A stretch of 64,000 nt of DNA from contig JAAOOA010000455.1 in assembly GCA_012861695.1 (NCBI GenBank), positions 154,501-218,500 of the forward strand, given 5' to 3'. The DNA is from Trematomus loennbergii. Its lineage: Eukaryota > Chordata > Actinopteri > Perciformes > Nototheniidae. A model generated the notes under the pieces. The model made no database searches, was not told the DNA's origin, and saw only the letters and a list, made by a program, of their open reading frames with translations. The translations under genes were made by a program, and so were the position numbers. Below are positions 1 through 11,055 of this stretch, piece after piece; the stretch's first letter is position 1, and every line of letters begins with the position of its first letter.

Positions 1-217
1 TTTGAGAAACCAATGTGAGTTTGGAAAATTGCACAATATAAATCTATTCTAGTAGACCTCAACAATGGAATTATGATCATGGAAATGGCCATGACACCTC
101 TCCTTTAATAAAGTTTACTTTCTGAAGAAGATATTTGTTGTTGTTCCCATTCATTTAAATGTTGAGTAACACATCTGATTATAAACGTATTTTTATCCTC
201 ATGTTTTCTTTATTCAG

Positions 218-385
218 ACTGCAGAGCTGCAGTTTGTCAGAGATCAGCTGGTCTGCTCTGATCTCAGCTCTGAAGTCCAACATCCATCTGAGAGTTCTGG
301 ACCTGAGTGACAACGCTCTGAAGGATTCAGGAGTGGAGCTGAGAGATCTTCTGGAGAGTCCAGACTGCAGACTGCAGACTCTCAG
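218..385 (+). CDS. LRR exon of the upstream NLR-C gene (first)
   Basis: This 168-bp exon (56 codons) follows a pyrimidine-rich acceptor ending tattcag and ends at donor ctcag/gtcag. It stays open in the frame shared by the other LRR exons and has a phase-2 end. It encodes a pair of ribonuclease-inhibitor-type leucine-rich repeats, recognisable by [25 protein letters not shown] and LLESPDCRL. In fish NLR-C proteins such exons form the C-terminal ligand-sensing horseshoe after FISNA-NACHT. The RING and NACHT exons of this gene must lie upstream of the window. It matches the exon at 50510-50678 in the duplicate, which carries indels, whereas this copy is intact. Confidence 0.9.
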
Positions 386-779
386 GTCAGTTCACTGACT
401 CTCTGTTACTGCTGGAGATCTCATGTTTCATTAGATATTCATCCTGATTCTTCTACATCATTAACTTGCATCCATTCAGTTGTAAATGTTCTTTTATTCA
501 TATTTTCATTTGTAGCTACTAAAGTAAGAACTGCAGACTTAGATGTTGTCTGATTCTTGAAGGAACTGGAATAGATGTTAGTTGTAAAAAGTAAATCTAT
601 GTTTTTAATATTTAGTAAACGTAACATCTGAATAAAGTTCATCTGAAGTAATATTAGTTTTACATTAATAAAGTTTACTTTCTGAAGAAGACATTTTGTT
701 TTTGTTCCCATTCATTTAAATGTTGAGTAACATCTGATTATAAACTGATTTGTATCCTCATCATGTTTTCTTTATTCAG
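386..779 (+). other. Intron between two LRR exons
   Basis: AT-rich intron with no further coding signal. The same sequence lies between the LRR exon pairs at 48710-49104 and 50679-51067, so exon plus intron multiplied together as the LRR array expanded. Confidence 0.85.
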
Positions 780-950
780 ACTGAGAGGTTGCAGGTTGTC
801 AGAGATCAGCTGTTCTGCTCTGATCTCAGCTCTGAAGTCCAACATCCATCTGAGAGATCTGGACCTGAGTGGGAACGCTCTGAAGGATTCAGGAGAGAAG
901 CAGCTGAGAGATCTTCTGGAGAGTCCAGACTGCAGACTGGAGACCCTCAG
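780..950 (+). CDS. LRR exon of the upstream NLR-C gene (last LRR)
   Basis: A 171-bp exon (57 codons) with acceptor tttattcag and donor ccctcag/gtcagt, open throughout, encoding an RI-type LRR pair ([38 protein letters not shown]). It ends in phase 2, with the split Arg codon completed by the first base of the small exon at 8617. The corresponding exon in the duplicate is 51068-51236. The intron that follows is about 7.7 kb in this copy because it received a hAT MITE, a DIRS element and a further hAT-like element. In the duplicate it is about 1 kb. Splicing across so large an insertion load is untested. Confidence 0.9.
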
Positions 951-993
951 GTCAGTAAGGGGTCTCTGCTGGTTCAGCAGTATTGTATGAAAC

Positions 994-1915
<922 letters not shown>

Positions 1916-1936
1916 TATTAAACACAGGGAGGTGTT

Positions 1937-2115
1937 ATATCTCTCACAGGCTCCGCCCTCTACTGGACTCTATGGGTACTACCTTATCCTGCGAGCATTC
2001 TCCTACTGAGATTTCTATAGATGTAGCCGGCCTTGGGGCGGGCCTACCAGAATGCGCGCGCATCTCACCGTATAAAAGGAGGCCTCGCCTCTTGACTATC
2101 ATCCTTTTCTCTTCA
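1937..2115 (+). repeat. Left inverted terminal repeat of the DIRS element
   Basis: Reverse complement of sequence near 7500-7690 (shared blocks include tactggactctatgggtac and ctactgagatttctata). A TATA-like tataaaa at about 2072, followed by a short leader before the first ATG at 2167, suggests the element promoter lies in or next to this repeat. Confidence 0.8.
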
Positions 2116-2166
2116 GCGGTGGAAGTGAACATCCACTGAGCATTTTGAGACGAGAGAGAGAGAGTA

Positions 2167-2283
2167 ATGGAGCCAATCCTTGATCACAGGACCTGCCCGA
2201 AGTGCCCGAACCTGATCGTGGGTGCTGATCCGCACCCCTTCTGCTTCCTCTGCATGGGCGGCGTGGGCCTGTCACCGGCCTGA
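2167..2283 (+). pseudogene. DIRS Gag-like N-terminal fragment
   Basis: The ATG at 2167 opens 38 codons with a C-x2-C ... DPH ... C-x2-C arrangement (TCPKC, DPHPFCFLC), a zinc-ribbon-like start typical of the first ORF of fish DIRS elements. It stops at TGA 2281. The ORF normally continues for several hundred codons, so this is a truncation by frameshift or stop. It lies 3' of the left inverted repeat and a GA-rich leader. Confidence 0.65.
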
Positions 2284-3650
2284 ACAGCCTGCCTGGTGAT
2301 CCCGTGCCTCATACGTCAGCATCGTGGGGATCATTTCCTGGCGAGAGGCGCCCCGCAGGAGGAGCCAGAGGATCAGGACCTCGACGTCGTCGAGATGGGC
2401 GAGCCGGGAGATGAGGAAGTGCTATTCCGGTTCTCCCTTCCGTGGGGCCAGATGACCCCGGTCCGGAGGACGACGAGGCGCCTCATTGTCCGGAGGTCCG
2501 ATTCTCAGGTCTGCGCGGCTGGACTTTCCAGTGGTGATGACCCTGGCGGCGGAGCGCGTAGGCCTACCGCTCCCCCCACCGCTCCCCCCACCGCTGCCAC
2601 CGAGGACTGTAAGCCGCCTGAGACAGGGGTTTTATGGCCTGGTAAATCCGGCGCAGCCGGCCTTCGTCTCGCCCCCGTTGCCAGACATATGGCAGTGTGT
2701 GGAGGCGACATGGCAGCAGCCATTAAAAACGAAGGCCCAGTAGCCGCAATGACAGGCATCATCAAGGTGCAGTGCCGCTCGGACACGACATTTCCCGGTG
2801 TGCCCCCCCTCGATGAGAGCCTGGCGGCCGGTTGGGCGGAGGGTAAACGACCCCTGCTCCCGCTGCCCCGGGACCGAGACACCTTGGAATATCTTGAGCA
2901 AGCTCGGTACACAGATGGCGGCTGCGGCCAATAATCTTGGCGTGTTGGGCGTCTCCCTGATCACCCTCAGGCAGACGCCCCCGTCCTCCCGAAGCAGGAC
3001 GGGAGCGATTATCCGGACCGCACTATTGGTCAGATGAATAATCTGATTCATGGCGTGGCCACCGCAGCAGGGCGGGTGATGTCCTTGGCCACAGTGGCGT
3101 CTCGTCACGTGTGGTTAGGACTCACTGCCCTATCCAAAAAGGACTGAGAAGATCACCTCAGAGCCCCCGTGTCCAGGGAGGGGCTCTTTGGGTCGATCTC
3201 CTCGGTCACCCAGCGCTTCAGCCGCCTGGAGGAGGAGAGAATCCAGCTTAGCTGCATGCTACCGCTGGCCCCTCCTCAGGCCCCGCAGCGCGCTCCTCCA
3301 CGGGTTTCCCTACAGGCGAGGGAGCGCAGCGCGACAGCAAAACGGAGGGAGAGCGCCGGCACGGGGCTTCCGTGGCCGCGGCGCCCTCCACCTCTACGGC
3401 CCATCCCGTGGAACCGGCGTACCGGCATTCACAGGGACGGGCTGCCCGACCTCGGCAGGCTCCTCAGCAGCAGAGAGCGGCCGGGTGGAGTGCTCCGTCT
3501 TCCCGGAGCTGACTGGCGGGGGGAGGAAGCGTCTCGGCGGGGGGAGAGAATCTCTCCGCCCGGGACGCGAGGGCGAATCCCGCCTCCTCCCTATTCAATG
3601 CACAGATCCAAACGAAGTCTTTTTCAAAAAAAAAGTTGATCTGTATCCAA
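2284..3650 (+). pseudogene. Remainder of the DIRS Gag-like ORF, frameshifted
   Basis: GC-rich, proline- and arginine-rich coding-like sequence distributed over three frames (open stretches 2296-2934, 2486-2743, 3169-3639, 3188-3754). The stretch after about 2540 has the proline run and aromatic/tryptophan-rich segment (LPDIWQCVEATW) seen in DIRS Gag-like proteins. No single frame spans the region, so several indels have accumulated. The assignment rests on position between the zinc motif and the RT more than on conserved catalytic residues. Confidence 0.5.
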
Positions 3651-3744
3651 GTTTAAGTGTCCTTTGTTTCACAATGCTACACTTACACATGATGATGACT
3701 TACAAATTCCCCACTCGCCGCCCCAGCCGTACCTCCTGTAAGGG

Positions 3745-3990
3745 AGGTGGCTAGTGGGAGTGCGCAGATGAGAGTGATAAACCGCAGGCAGTGCTATCAT
3801 AGTGCTATGCGGGTTCAGGGACATTATGGCCGGCGTATTACTGTTAGAGAACACACTACGCCTAGAGCAAAGACTCCAATTAATGCAGTTTACCGTAGTG
3901 GAGAAGCCTGTGACCTAAGATTTTCAACGACATAATTACTCTGTAACTATGTTAGTTTGACAATAAAGAACCTTGAACCTTGAACCTTGA
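3745..3990 (+). mobile_element. Probable LINE/SINE 3' end inside the DIRS element
   Basis: The stretch ends with tttgacaataaagaacc followed by three tandem ccttgaa-type heptamers (about 3958-3990), the layout of a CR1/L2-like non-LTR 3' terminus. It sits between the Gag-like and RT regions and is not expected there. The 5' limit is uncertain. A comparable 3' end in reverse orientation is at 47907-48100. Confidence 0.5.
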
Positions 3991-5851
3991 GTGGTAAGGG
4001 CAGCATTATGGCGGAGCCCGCACTCACACAAGAGCGCGCGGCGGTGCGTTCAGGGACCTCAGTAAATAATCGGCCCTTTCTGTGTCAACCCTCCATGAGC
4101 AAATCTTCCCTTCACGGGGAGTTTTGCGGCATGCGAGAGGTAAATCTGTCTTCCCAGGAGGAGATGGGTTTCCTCTCAGCAGAGATTCAGGCTCTGGTGC
4201 AGAAACAGGCTGTGTCTGTTGTGCAGCCTCAGCACAGAGAGAAGGGTCTTTATTCCATGTACTTCCTGGTTCTCAAGAAAACAGGGGAATTCAGACCTGT
4301 TCTAGATCTCCGATGCCTGAATCGTCATATTTCCTGCAGGAAATTCCGCATGTTAACTGTGAAACAGTTACTAGGGCTTGTGCAGCCAGGCGATTGGTTC
4401 ACCACCATCGACCTGAAAGACGCATACTTTCATGTAGAAATTGCTCCAGAGCACAGAAAGTATCTGCGTTTTGCCTTCCAGGGAACAGCCTACGATAGAA
4501 CAGGCTGCCGTTCGGCTATTCCCTATCCCCACGCACATTCAGCAAATGTGTGGCCACAGCGCCTCAACCGCTGCGCGCACACGGCATGAGAGTTTTCTTT
4601 TACCTAGACGACCTCATAGTCATGGCTGGGTCCCGAGAACAGGCAATGTTTTGCACAGCACAATTGATCACACACCTAACCAAATTAGGCTTTGCGATCA
4701 ATTGGAAAAAGAGCACCCCCATACCTCACCAACAGGCGTTGTATTTGGGAGTGGTGCTCGATGCAGACGCGCTACGCGCCACCCTGTCAGAGAGCAGACG
4801 TGCGTCCCTTCTCCGGGCGGTGCACAGGCTGCGACAGGGGGCGACAGTGACAGCTTTAACTGTCATGCAGACTCTGACAGTAGGGTTTGGCGGCTGCTCA
4901 CATGGTGGTCCCGCTGGGGTTACTACATATGCGCCGCCTGCAGAGGTGGTTCTCCAGCCTGCGTTTGGATCCCAAGAGGCACAAACGGCAGCTGGTGACC
5001 ATCCCCCCTCAGTGGAGGGCAACCTCCGGTTTTGGGGGTCTCCACTGGGACGGGTGATCTCCTACATCACAGTGTTCACGGACGCATCCAGAACAGGATG
5101 GGGAGGGACCTGCCTGAAGAGGGCTATAGGTGGGCGCTGGTCTCTAACAGAGTCTCGACACAGCAACCTCCTAGAGCTACGGGCAGTAGTGTTAGTTCTC
5201 CGGCATTTGATGCCCCTAATTCAAGGGAGACATGTAATGGTCAGGAGCGACAACAGCACCACAGTGGCTTATATCAAGAGGCAGGGCGGAGTCCGCTCCG
5301 CCGCCTTGTTGACCACAGCGGAGAAACTGTGGTTATGGGCTTCAGAGGTGGTGTTATCTCTGAGAGCCCTCCACATCTCGGGACTGGAGAACAGAGGGGC
5401 CGACCTCATGTCGAGGGGCGGCCCCCTGCCAAGCGAGTGGGTGCTTCACCCAGAGGTGGTGAAGCAGATCTGGGCCCAGTTCGGGAGAGCGGAAGTGGAC
5501 TTGTTCGCCAGCCGGCGTAAATGCCACTGTGCCCTGTGGTTCTCCATGGCCCTGAGCGACGACCCGCCTTGGGGGTGGACGCGTTTGCACACGAGCCATG
5601 GCCAAGGAAGCTGCTATACGCCTTTCCACCGCTGCGTCTCATTCTCCCTCTCCTGGGAGAGTGAGGCGAGAACGTCTGGCAGTCATTCTGGTGGCACCGG
5701 ATCGCGTCGGGGCTCCGTGGTACTCAGAAATGACACAGATGAAGGTGGGCCAGCCCTGGGCGATCCCCCAGTTCTGGGGGGCGATGTCTCAAGGGCAGGT
5801 GCAATCGGGGCGTTACCCACTCTGGGCCGTCCTCTCAGGCTTGGCTCCTGA
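3991..5851 (+). pseudogene. DIRS reverse transcriptase-RNase H (frameshifted)
   Basis: The first frame to about 4496 has RT fingers and palm motifs (LVLKKTGEFRPVLDLRCLN, then TTIDLKDAYFHVEI). A frameshift follows near 4490-4550. The second frame (4550-5851) carries the catalytic YLDDLIV box at about 4601, then an RNase H domain starting FTDASRTGWGG (about 5075) with downstream acidic positions in LELRAVV and VRSDNSTT. The segment after 5460 (VDLFASRRKCHCALWFS, then a GWTRLHT-like stretch) resembles the methyltransferase-like region that follows RNase H in DIRS polyproteins. It would copy element RNA, but the frameshift makes this copy non-functional. Confidence 0.85.
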
Positions 5852-5857
5852 GAGGGA

Positions 5858-6953
5858 CAGGCTGAGACAGGGTGGATTGTCTGACAGCGTTATTCAGTCT
5901 ATCCAGGCAGCTAGAGCAGAATCCACCACAGCCTGTTACAGGCCAAAGTGGCTGAGATTCCAGCATTGGTGTGAGGAGCGGGAATAGAGCCCCTATCTTG
6001 TGAGTTGGGCTCTATTTTATCCTTCTTACACTTACTGGTGGACAGAGGGCTGGCGCATTCCACAGTGAAAGTGTATGCAGCAGCCATCTCGTCCTGTCAT
6101 GAGGGATTTGGTGGCAGGTCAGCCTTTAATCAACCACTGATGTTGCGGTTTTTACAGGGGGTTAGGAGGCTGCGCCCTGTAGTGCACGTCTCCACCCCGC
6201 AGTGGGACCTGCCCCTAGTGCTCGAGGCTCTGGCCTCGGGACCATTGAGCCTCTGGAGCTCTCCCTCTGAAAGCATGTCGTGGAAAACAGCTTTGCTTCT
6301 TGCCTTAACGTCAGCCAAAAGAGTGTCCGAGTTAACTGCTCTGTCGGTGCACCCGAGTTGTTTACTATTCGGGGTGACCGAGCGGCGCGACACTTAGACC
6401 GAACCCCTCCTTTGTGCCAAAACCTAAGGAGTGCGTTCAGGTCGAGGGCTATTCAGTTAGGGGGTTTTAGTCTCCCCCCCATGGTGGGGCCAGGGAGGCT
6501 AAACTGCACCTCCTCTGCCCGGTGCGTGCGCTAGCATGTTATGTGGAGCGCACGGCTGCCCTTAGACGCACCGAACAGCTGTTCGTGTGCTTCGGGGGCG
6601 GGGTGATCGGGAAAGCTCTGTCCAAGAAACGCCTGGCAGGCTGGCTCTGCGAGTGCATTGCACATGCCTACGGACAGGCAGGGAGAGCCTGCCCCACGGG
6701 GATTCGTGCGCACTCCACACGGGCTGTAGCTGTGTCAACAGCCTTATTCAACGGTGTGAGTGTGGAGGATATATGCACAGCGGCGTCTTGGTCACGCCAG
6801 GCCCCTTTAAAGGTTTTATCTCTTGGACATGTCTGGCTCTTTCTCCTCGTCTGTGCTTGCTGGGGCAACACAGGATTTGTAGGAGGGGGGGGTGTGGGTC
6901 AGTTGGCATCTGACCCCCTCCCCGGACGTATGCGCCTTTCCCGGGCCCTCTGA
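5858..6953 (+). pseudogene. DIRS tyrosine recombinase (frameshifted)
   Basis: Three successive open pieces (to 5987, 6005-6397, 6522-6953) together resemble a DIRS tyrosine recombinase, the enzyme that replaces integrase and explains the lack of target duplication. N-terminal core-binding features are SDSVIQSIQAARAESTTACY and HSTVKVYAAAIS. The first catalytic arginine is in ALTSAKRVSELTAL (about 6310). The H-x-x-R box is in RAHSTRAVAVSTALF (about 6700). A stop at 5985-5987 and later frameshifts break the protein, and the expected C-terminal tyrosine is not recognisable in frame. Confidence 0.78.
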
Positions 6954-7374
6954 GGGTCCCGGGATGGGCGAGGTGCGCACTGGCCCATTACAGGGCGGAA
7001 GGGTAGCCCTCCACACTTTAGTCCACACACACTCTGCACGGGGTCAGTGTTTGAGGGCATTTGCACTCTCCCTGTGATCCTTAGGGACTCAGGGAGGTAG
7101 GTGCACAGTGAGCCCATACAGGGCTGGGGATTCTCCCCATCTGCCTATGGGCGGAGGGGGGGGGGGGGGGGGGCCCTCAGCACTGTTTTTTGAGCACACT
7201 TTCTGCGAGGTAAGCGCAGCAGAGTGTGCTCTGTCAGCCGCAGCCCAGACTTCTACACGGTCACAACCGGGTTAAGGGAGAATGTGGGGCAGCAGCTGCT
7301 GACCAGAAAAGCCGGTCAGGGGCAGTAGGGTGGAATGGTGTGGGACGACAGTGCGCGTATACATCAGGGCTCCA

Positions 7375-7698
7375 CCCACTGTACCCATAGAGTCCTGTAG
7401 AGGGCGGAGCCTGTGAGAGATATAACGCCGGGTTACGTATTGTAACCCTTGTTATATTAACACAGGCGGGGCCCTCTACTCAAGGCACTGTCTGTCCGAT
7501 TCCGCTCGCTGAAGAGAGGTGTAGGATGATAGTCAGGAGGCGAGATGCGCACGCATTCAGGTAGGCCGGCCCCAAGGCCGGCTACGTCTATAGAAATCTC
7601 AGTAGGAGAATGCTCGCTGGATAAGGTAGTACCCATAGAGTCCAGTAGAGGGCTCCGCCTGTGTTAATATAACAAGGGTTACAATACGTAACCCGGCG
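7375..7698 (+). repeat. DIRS internal complementary region and right inverted repeat
   Basis: Two inversely related stretches sharing acccatagagtcc and the ggttacgtattgtaaccc palindrome near 7431-7448, ending at acccggcg/tttctc. These are the sequences DIRS elements use to circularise their cDNA. Confidence 0.78.
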
Positions 7699-7888
7699 TT
7701 TCTCTCACTGGGGAAACAGATCAGTGATGTTACCCACTGACTGCAGGCTCTCTCATTCTTCCATCAACTATAGAAGGCCAGCTGAACATGCAAAGCCACA
7801 CTTTAGTAATCAACTCTCTAACAGATGGGGTTTTACAGAAGAGTGGGAAAGGTGGTCTGTTCTTATGGGATGTTTTTAGTTTCTAGAC

Positions 7889-8434
7889 CAGGGGTGTCCA
7901 AACTGCGGCCCGGGGGCCAATGCGGCCCTCTGAATCCGCCCTCAGCAAATTCTGAAAGTCTAATGAAATATGACCCACTAATGAAACTTGTGCTTGTCTT
8001 ATATTGTACTTCTTAAATATATATGTACACATATATTACTCAGTAGTATTCATGTGTTCATAATCCCACTTTTTAAATAAATTCAGTCATTAAAGCTGAA
8101 AACATGTTCTAACAAATCTAACTTGATAAGAAAAAAGCCCAATAACTTATTTTTATAACAAGCGTGAAATAGACCCTTCATATTTCCTGTGATTATAATC
8201 AATCTGAAGATCCTGCTTTAAGGAATGAGCTGCTGACAGAATAAAGTGAACCCTCTGGAGAGCTGGGAGCTGTTGTTTCTTAAAGCATCTTCAAGTAACA
8301 AGCATCCTTTACCTTCATCTGAGGTTTCTGACTTATAACTGAACTCATGAGGCAACATACCTCTAGAGAGCGGCCCAGACCTTTATATATCTTTCTGTAT
8401 GTGGCCCTCGGGGAAAAGAGTTTGGACCCCCCTG
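7889..8434. mobile_element. hAT-like MITE with gcggcc-rich ends (copy A)
   Basis: Near-perfect 16-bp terminal inverted repeats (caggggtgtccaaact / agtttggacccccctg, one mismatch) inside a perfect 8-bp duplication ttctagac (7881-7888, 8435-8442). Present at the same place in the duplicate (51480-52025), so it predates the duplication. No ORF of note. Confidence 0.9.
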
Positions 8435-8616
8435 TTCTAGACCAATGACTGGTTACTTCCTGTCATGCAGCTGAGAGCTGTGGCAGGCAGTCGTAGTGTT
8501 TGCAGAGAAGATATGATGGGATGTAAAGCATGAGATCAGGACTCTGAAGCTGACTCAAAGAACTAACACTTATTTAAACTGGATCTAAAACTGTTGGATT
8601 GTGTTCATCTCCACAG

Positions 8617-8663
8617 GATCAGACCTTATGATGAGCCGATCAGAGCCACGATCCAGAAGACCT
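8617..8663 (+). CDS. Small penultimate NLR exon (copy A)
   Basis: A 47-bp exon between tccacag and donor cct/gtgagt. Its first base completes the split Arg codon of the last LRR exon, and the frame reads RIRPYDEPIRATIQKT with a phase-1 end. It is conserved in the duplicate (52205-52248, 3 bp shorter, same phase), which supports it as a real exon. It forms the short tail after the LRRs. No B30.2 exon was found, though some fish NLR-C proteins carry one. Confidence 0.6.
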
Positions 8664-8826
8664 GTGAGTACTGAAACCATATCCTCCATTCATCAAGATA
8701 CTAAACTCTTGAATGGAGCATGACCTCAGAGGAAAACAACACTCTTCTTTCTCTCTTCATCATTCTGGCTGTTTCTCTTTGTTTTATCATCATCATCATT
8801 CTCTCTCTCTCTCCTTCTCCTCTCAG

Positions 8827-8840
8827 GTGACAGGAAGTGA
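8827..8840 (+). CDS. Terminal NLR coding exon with stop (copy A)
   Basis: After acceptor ctcctctcag, the phase-1 continuation reads C-D-R-K then TGA at 8838-8840. The same residues and stop occur at 52412-52425 in the duplicate. If this is the true 3' exon, the protein ends 20 residues after the last LRR. It could instead be a non-coding exon of an isoform. Confidence 0.45.
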
Positions 8841-8868
8841 AGACACACAGAAAGTGAAAGGTCGTACC

Positions 8869-9228
8869 AAAAGTTTAAATCTTCCGGACAAAATTAGAAA
8901 AGTGCCGGTCAAAGGTCTTCTTTGTTATTTATTGAGCTTTAAAACTAATTAATAACGACTCTATATAATAAAACACGGAGGACGGAGATCTCTTTTTCTC
9001 CCCCTCTTCTGACAGCCCAGCAGCTGATCAGAGCACGTCTCCCCTCTCCTGCAGGGGGGCGTGGTCAGCAGAATCAGACCCGTAGACAGCAAACAGCACA
9101 TAGAGCGAAATGAGGCATGGCTAAAATGCATGATCTGTTTGGTATTTTGAAAACAGGAACGTATAAATATACCTTATATAGGTATGGCCCTACAATATAT
9201 CATTTAAATATAGCATGATAGGTCCACT
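8869..9228. mobile_element. Truncated TTAA-type MITE
   Basis: The right end (gcatgataggtccact, then ttaa 9229-9232) and about 300 bp of interior match the 3' half of the full element at 29177-30141. The left end is missing. The duplicate has about 30 unrelated bases instead (after gtcgtacc near 52453), so insertion came with a small deletion. TTAA targets point to piggyBac or Kolobok. Confidence 0.75.
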
Positions 9229-9279
9229 TTAATTAAAATGTAGTTATTGCTCAGTGTTTTTCTGGTGTTCCAGACAAAT

Positions 9280-9670
9280 CTGCAAGCTCAGGTTTTATTT
9301 GTACCACCTCCCACCCATCCCGGCACCAAAGAGGAGACCCCATCGACCCCAGATACCCCAACTCACTCCTCTTCAGGTTAGCTTGGAGCCCCGCCTTTAC
9401 CTGCCCCAACACCTCACTTTGAACGATGTCGTCATCCGGATATCTGCATACTGAGAGTGGGACGCAGGACCCGGTCAATGAGCTGCTGGAAGGGGGTCCA
9501 CTGGACTGGAGGGGCTCTTGGATCTGGTGATGCCTTGCTCTTTCTGAAAGGGGAGGACACCTATCTGCCATAGTTTGTCCACCTGACGACTGAGTTCGGC
9601 ATCGGGGGGTTCCAGTTGGGGTGAAGAGACTCTGGGGGGCATCCGATGGCTCCTGAATAGGGGGGCCCTT
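9280..9670 (-). pseudogene. BEL/Pao Pol fragment downstream of protease
   Basis: The minus strand encodes, in two overlapping frames, residues such as ELSRQVDKLWQIGVLPF and QGITRSKS, which resemble the linker between protease and reverse transcriptase of BEL/Pao polyproteins. Upstream coding lies at higher coordinates, as expected for a minus-strand element. Frames are interrupted and no RT catalytic motif remains. Part of the region recurs at 52743-53010. Confidence 0.5.
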
Positions 9671-9671
9671 G

Positions 9672-9935
9672 GAGTGTCCAACCTAATGATAAGAATATGA
9701 ATAATGCATTTTATTTGTAAAGCACCTTTCATTGCTAAAGGTAATTTTAAATTTTCGTCTTTTTACTTTTTCGTCTCGTCACTTTTCTTCAACGATATTG
9801 CATGTTGATTTTGTTACAGTTATTGTTTACTGCCGTCGGTGCCGTCTCGTCATCGTCTCGTTTTAGTCATGGAAAAAAGGTCGTTGACGAAATATTTCGT
9901 CATAGTTTTAGTCAACGAAATGAACATTAGTATGA
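9672..9935. mobile_element. Probable MITE splitting the BEL/Pao fragment
   Basis: Non-coding AT-rich block with repeated cgtct/tttcgtc motifs and the end tttagtcaacgaaatgaac, inserted between two minus-strand Pol pieces. Terminal repeats and target duplication could not be defined. Confidence 0.4.
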
Positions 9936-9939
9936 AGGA

Positions 9940-10156
9940 GCGTTCCCGTGGATGCACTGATGGGTGAGGAGTGAGATCTTGTACTTGAACCTAGCTGGAG
10001 GGCTATTGGTGCCCCCTGTGGACCCAAAGAGACTCTTTTGGTTGGGGTAATGAGATTAAAGTTATCTGCACCTATTAGTAGGAGAGGCTGCACTTTGGGA
10101 AATGAGGGAAGGGGAAGGCCTTGTAGGCGGAGATAGTGTTTCTTGAGTTCATCCAC
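9940..10156 (-). pseudogene. BEL/Pao protease-region fragment
   Basis: The minus-strand frame reads LLIGADNFNLITPTKR followed by GPQGAPIALQLGS. This resembles the retropepsin C-terminal segment of BEL/Pao Pol (hydrophobic-IG-D..., then a conserved G-P-G-P-A-like stretch). The active-site triad itself is not in the fragment. It is flanked by related fragments in the same orientation. Confidence 0.55.
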
Positions 10157-10273
10157 AGGATAACTCTAGTCCACAAGTGAAAGTCTGTCAGAGGTGAATG
10201 TGTCTTTGAGGAGGAATGTTTTCTTGGGATTGAAAGACGGTGATATCTCAAAGCTCACTGAGGCTCCATCTAA

Positions 10274-10636
10274 AGCTGGCTACACACCAACCCGATTTTG
10301 GGAGTCAGAGGCCGTCAGAGGCAGTCGGGCATTCGTGGTGCCCTACGCACCGTCGTCTCTTTACGGCACCTTTTCACACCTCCCGATGCCTCCCGCGGGA
10401 GGTCAGAGAAAGTCGGCCCAAGCAATCACTCTGATTGGCTGTTCACACTACCGCTGCCTGCTGGTAAGGACAGTTATTGCCACTCGTCGACTGAAGTCTT
10501 TGCTGTGTGTTCGTAGGCGGGTGGTGTAGGCGGGTGGCGTAGCGGCGGCGTAGCCGACGCATGTGACGAAGCTGACGTAAAAGTCGGGACGCCTTCGGTA
10601 CGCGTTCTTTGGTCTCAGGTGGGTGTGTAGCGGCCT
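10274..10636. mobile_element. PIF/Harbinger-like MITE
   Basis: Ends agctggctacacacc and gggtgtgtagcggcct form imperfect inverted repeats flanked by a 3-bp TAA duplication (10271-10273, 10637-10639), matching the TWA target of PIF/Harbinger. GC-rich interior (regions with gtaggcgg repeats near 10515-10550), no transposase. It interrupts the BEL/Pao fragment. Confidence 0.7.
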
Positions 10637-10656
10637 TAAGGCTTCCTTAGTAATTA

Positions 10657-10899
10657 CTAATTGCCAGCTTGAGTTCTGGGCAGGTTTAGTACAGTGGATA
10701 TCTCTCTCATGGCTAAATGGTGTGGTTGGCCAAACTGAAGGTGCAAAGCAGCTGAAGACTTAGTAAAGGGTTGTGGGTCGTGTGCATAGGCTAATGCAAT
10801 GTGTCTGGCAGAGGGGACCTTAAGATGGTCCAACATGTGGCACTTATAGAGTTCGGTTTCCCAAGCGGGTAGGAGGTTAGTTAGAGCCATCTTAAGCAT
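10657..10899 (-). pseudogene. BEL/Pao Gag-like fragment
   Basis: An 80-codon minus-strand frame containing KVPSARHIALAYAHDPQPFT and LQFGQPHHLAMREI, close in pattern to the BEL/Pao Gag segment with the conserved (Y/F)GQPHQL box. It lies 5' (in minus orientation) of the protease and Pol pieces, giving the expected Gag-Pol order. A shortened version is at 53013-53112 in the duplicate, where a deletion joins Pol-linker sequence directly to Gag sequence. Confidence 0.6.
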
Positions 10900-11055
10900 T
10901 GCATAGTGTTGATGTCTCCATATTAAGTTGAATAATTAAAACAAAGTTAATATAATCAAATATAATCAAATATAATCTTGTATAACCCAAAATGAAAATA
11001 TTATATTTCATGTTGTTCTATAATCCCAGTATATACAAGTGGTTTGTTAAATTGA

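Larger units (their letters stand above)
1937..7698 (+). mobile_element. DIRS-type (tyrosine recombinase) retrotransposon, degenerate
   Basis: The order Gag-like zinc motif, reverse transcriptase, RNase H, methyltransferase-like segment and tyrosine recombinase is that of DIRS elements. The left end (tctctcacaggctccgccct onward) reappears inverted at 7440-7698, and the right side carries a second complementary stretch near 7375-7440, matching the split inverted repeats and internal complementary region of DIRS1. There is no obvious target duplication, as expected for recombinase-mediated insertion. The duplicate near 51291 gives the empty site, ggtg/tttctctc. Every ORF is frameshifted or stopped, so the copy is inactive by itself. 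Confidence 0.9.

Noticed and set aside
2505..3108. Minus-strand ORFs in the DIRS Gag region
   Set aside because: GC-rich antisense shadows of the degenerate DIRS ORF.
7148..7173. G-run as a possible G-quadruplex or regulatory site
   Set aside because: A plain homopolymer inside the DIRS 3' region, likely slippage, with nothing else supporting function.
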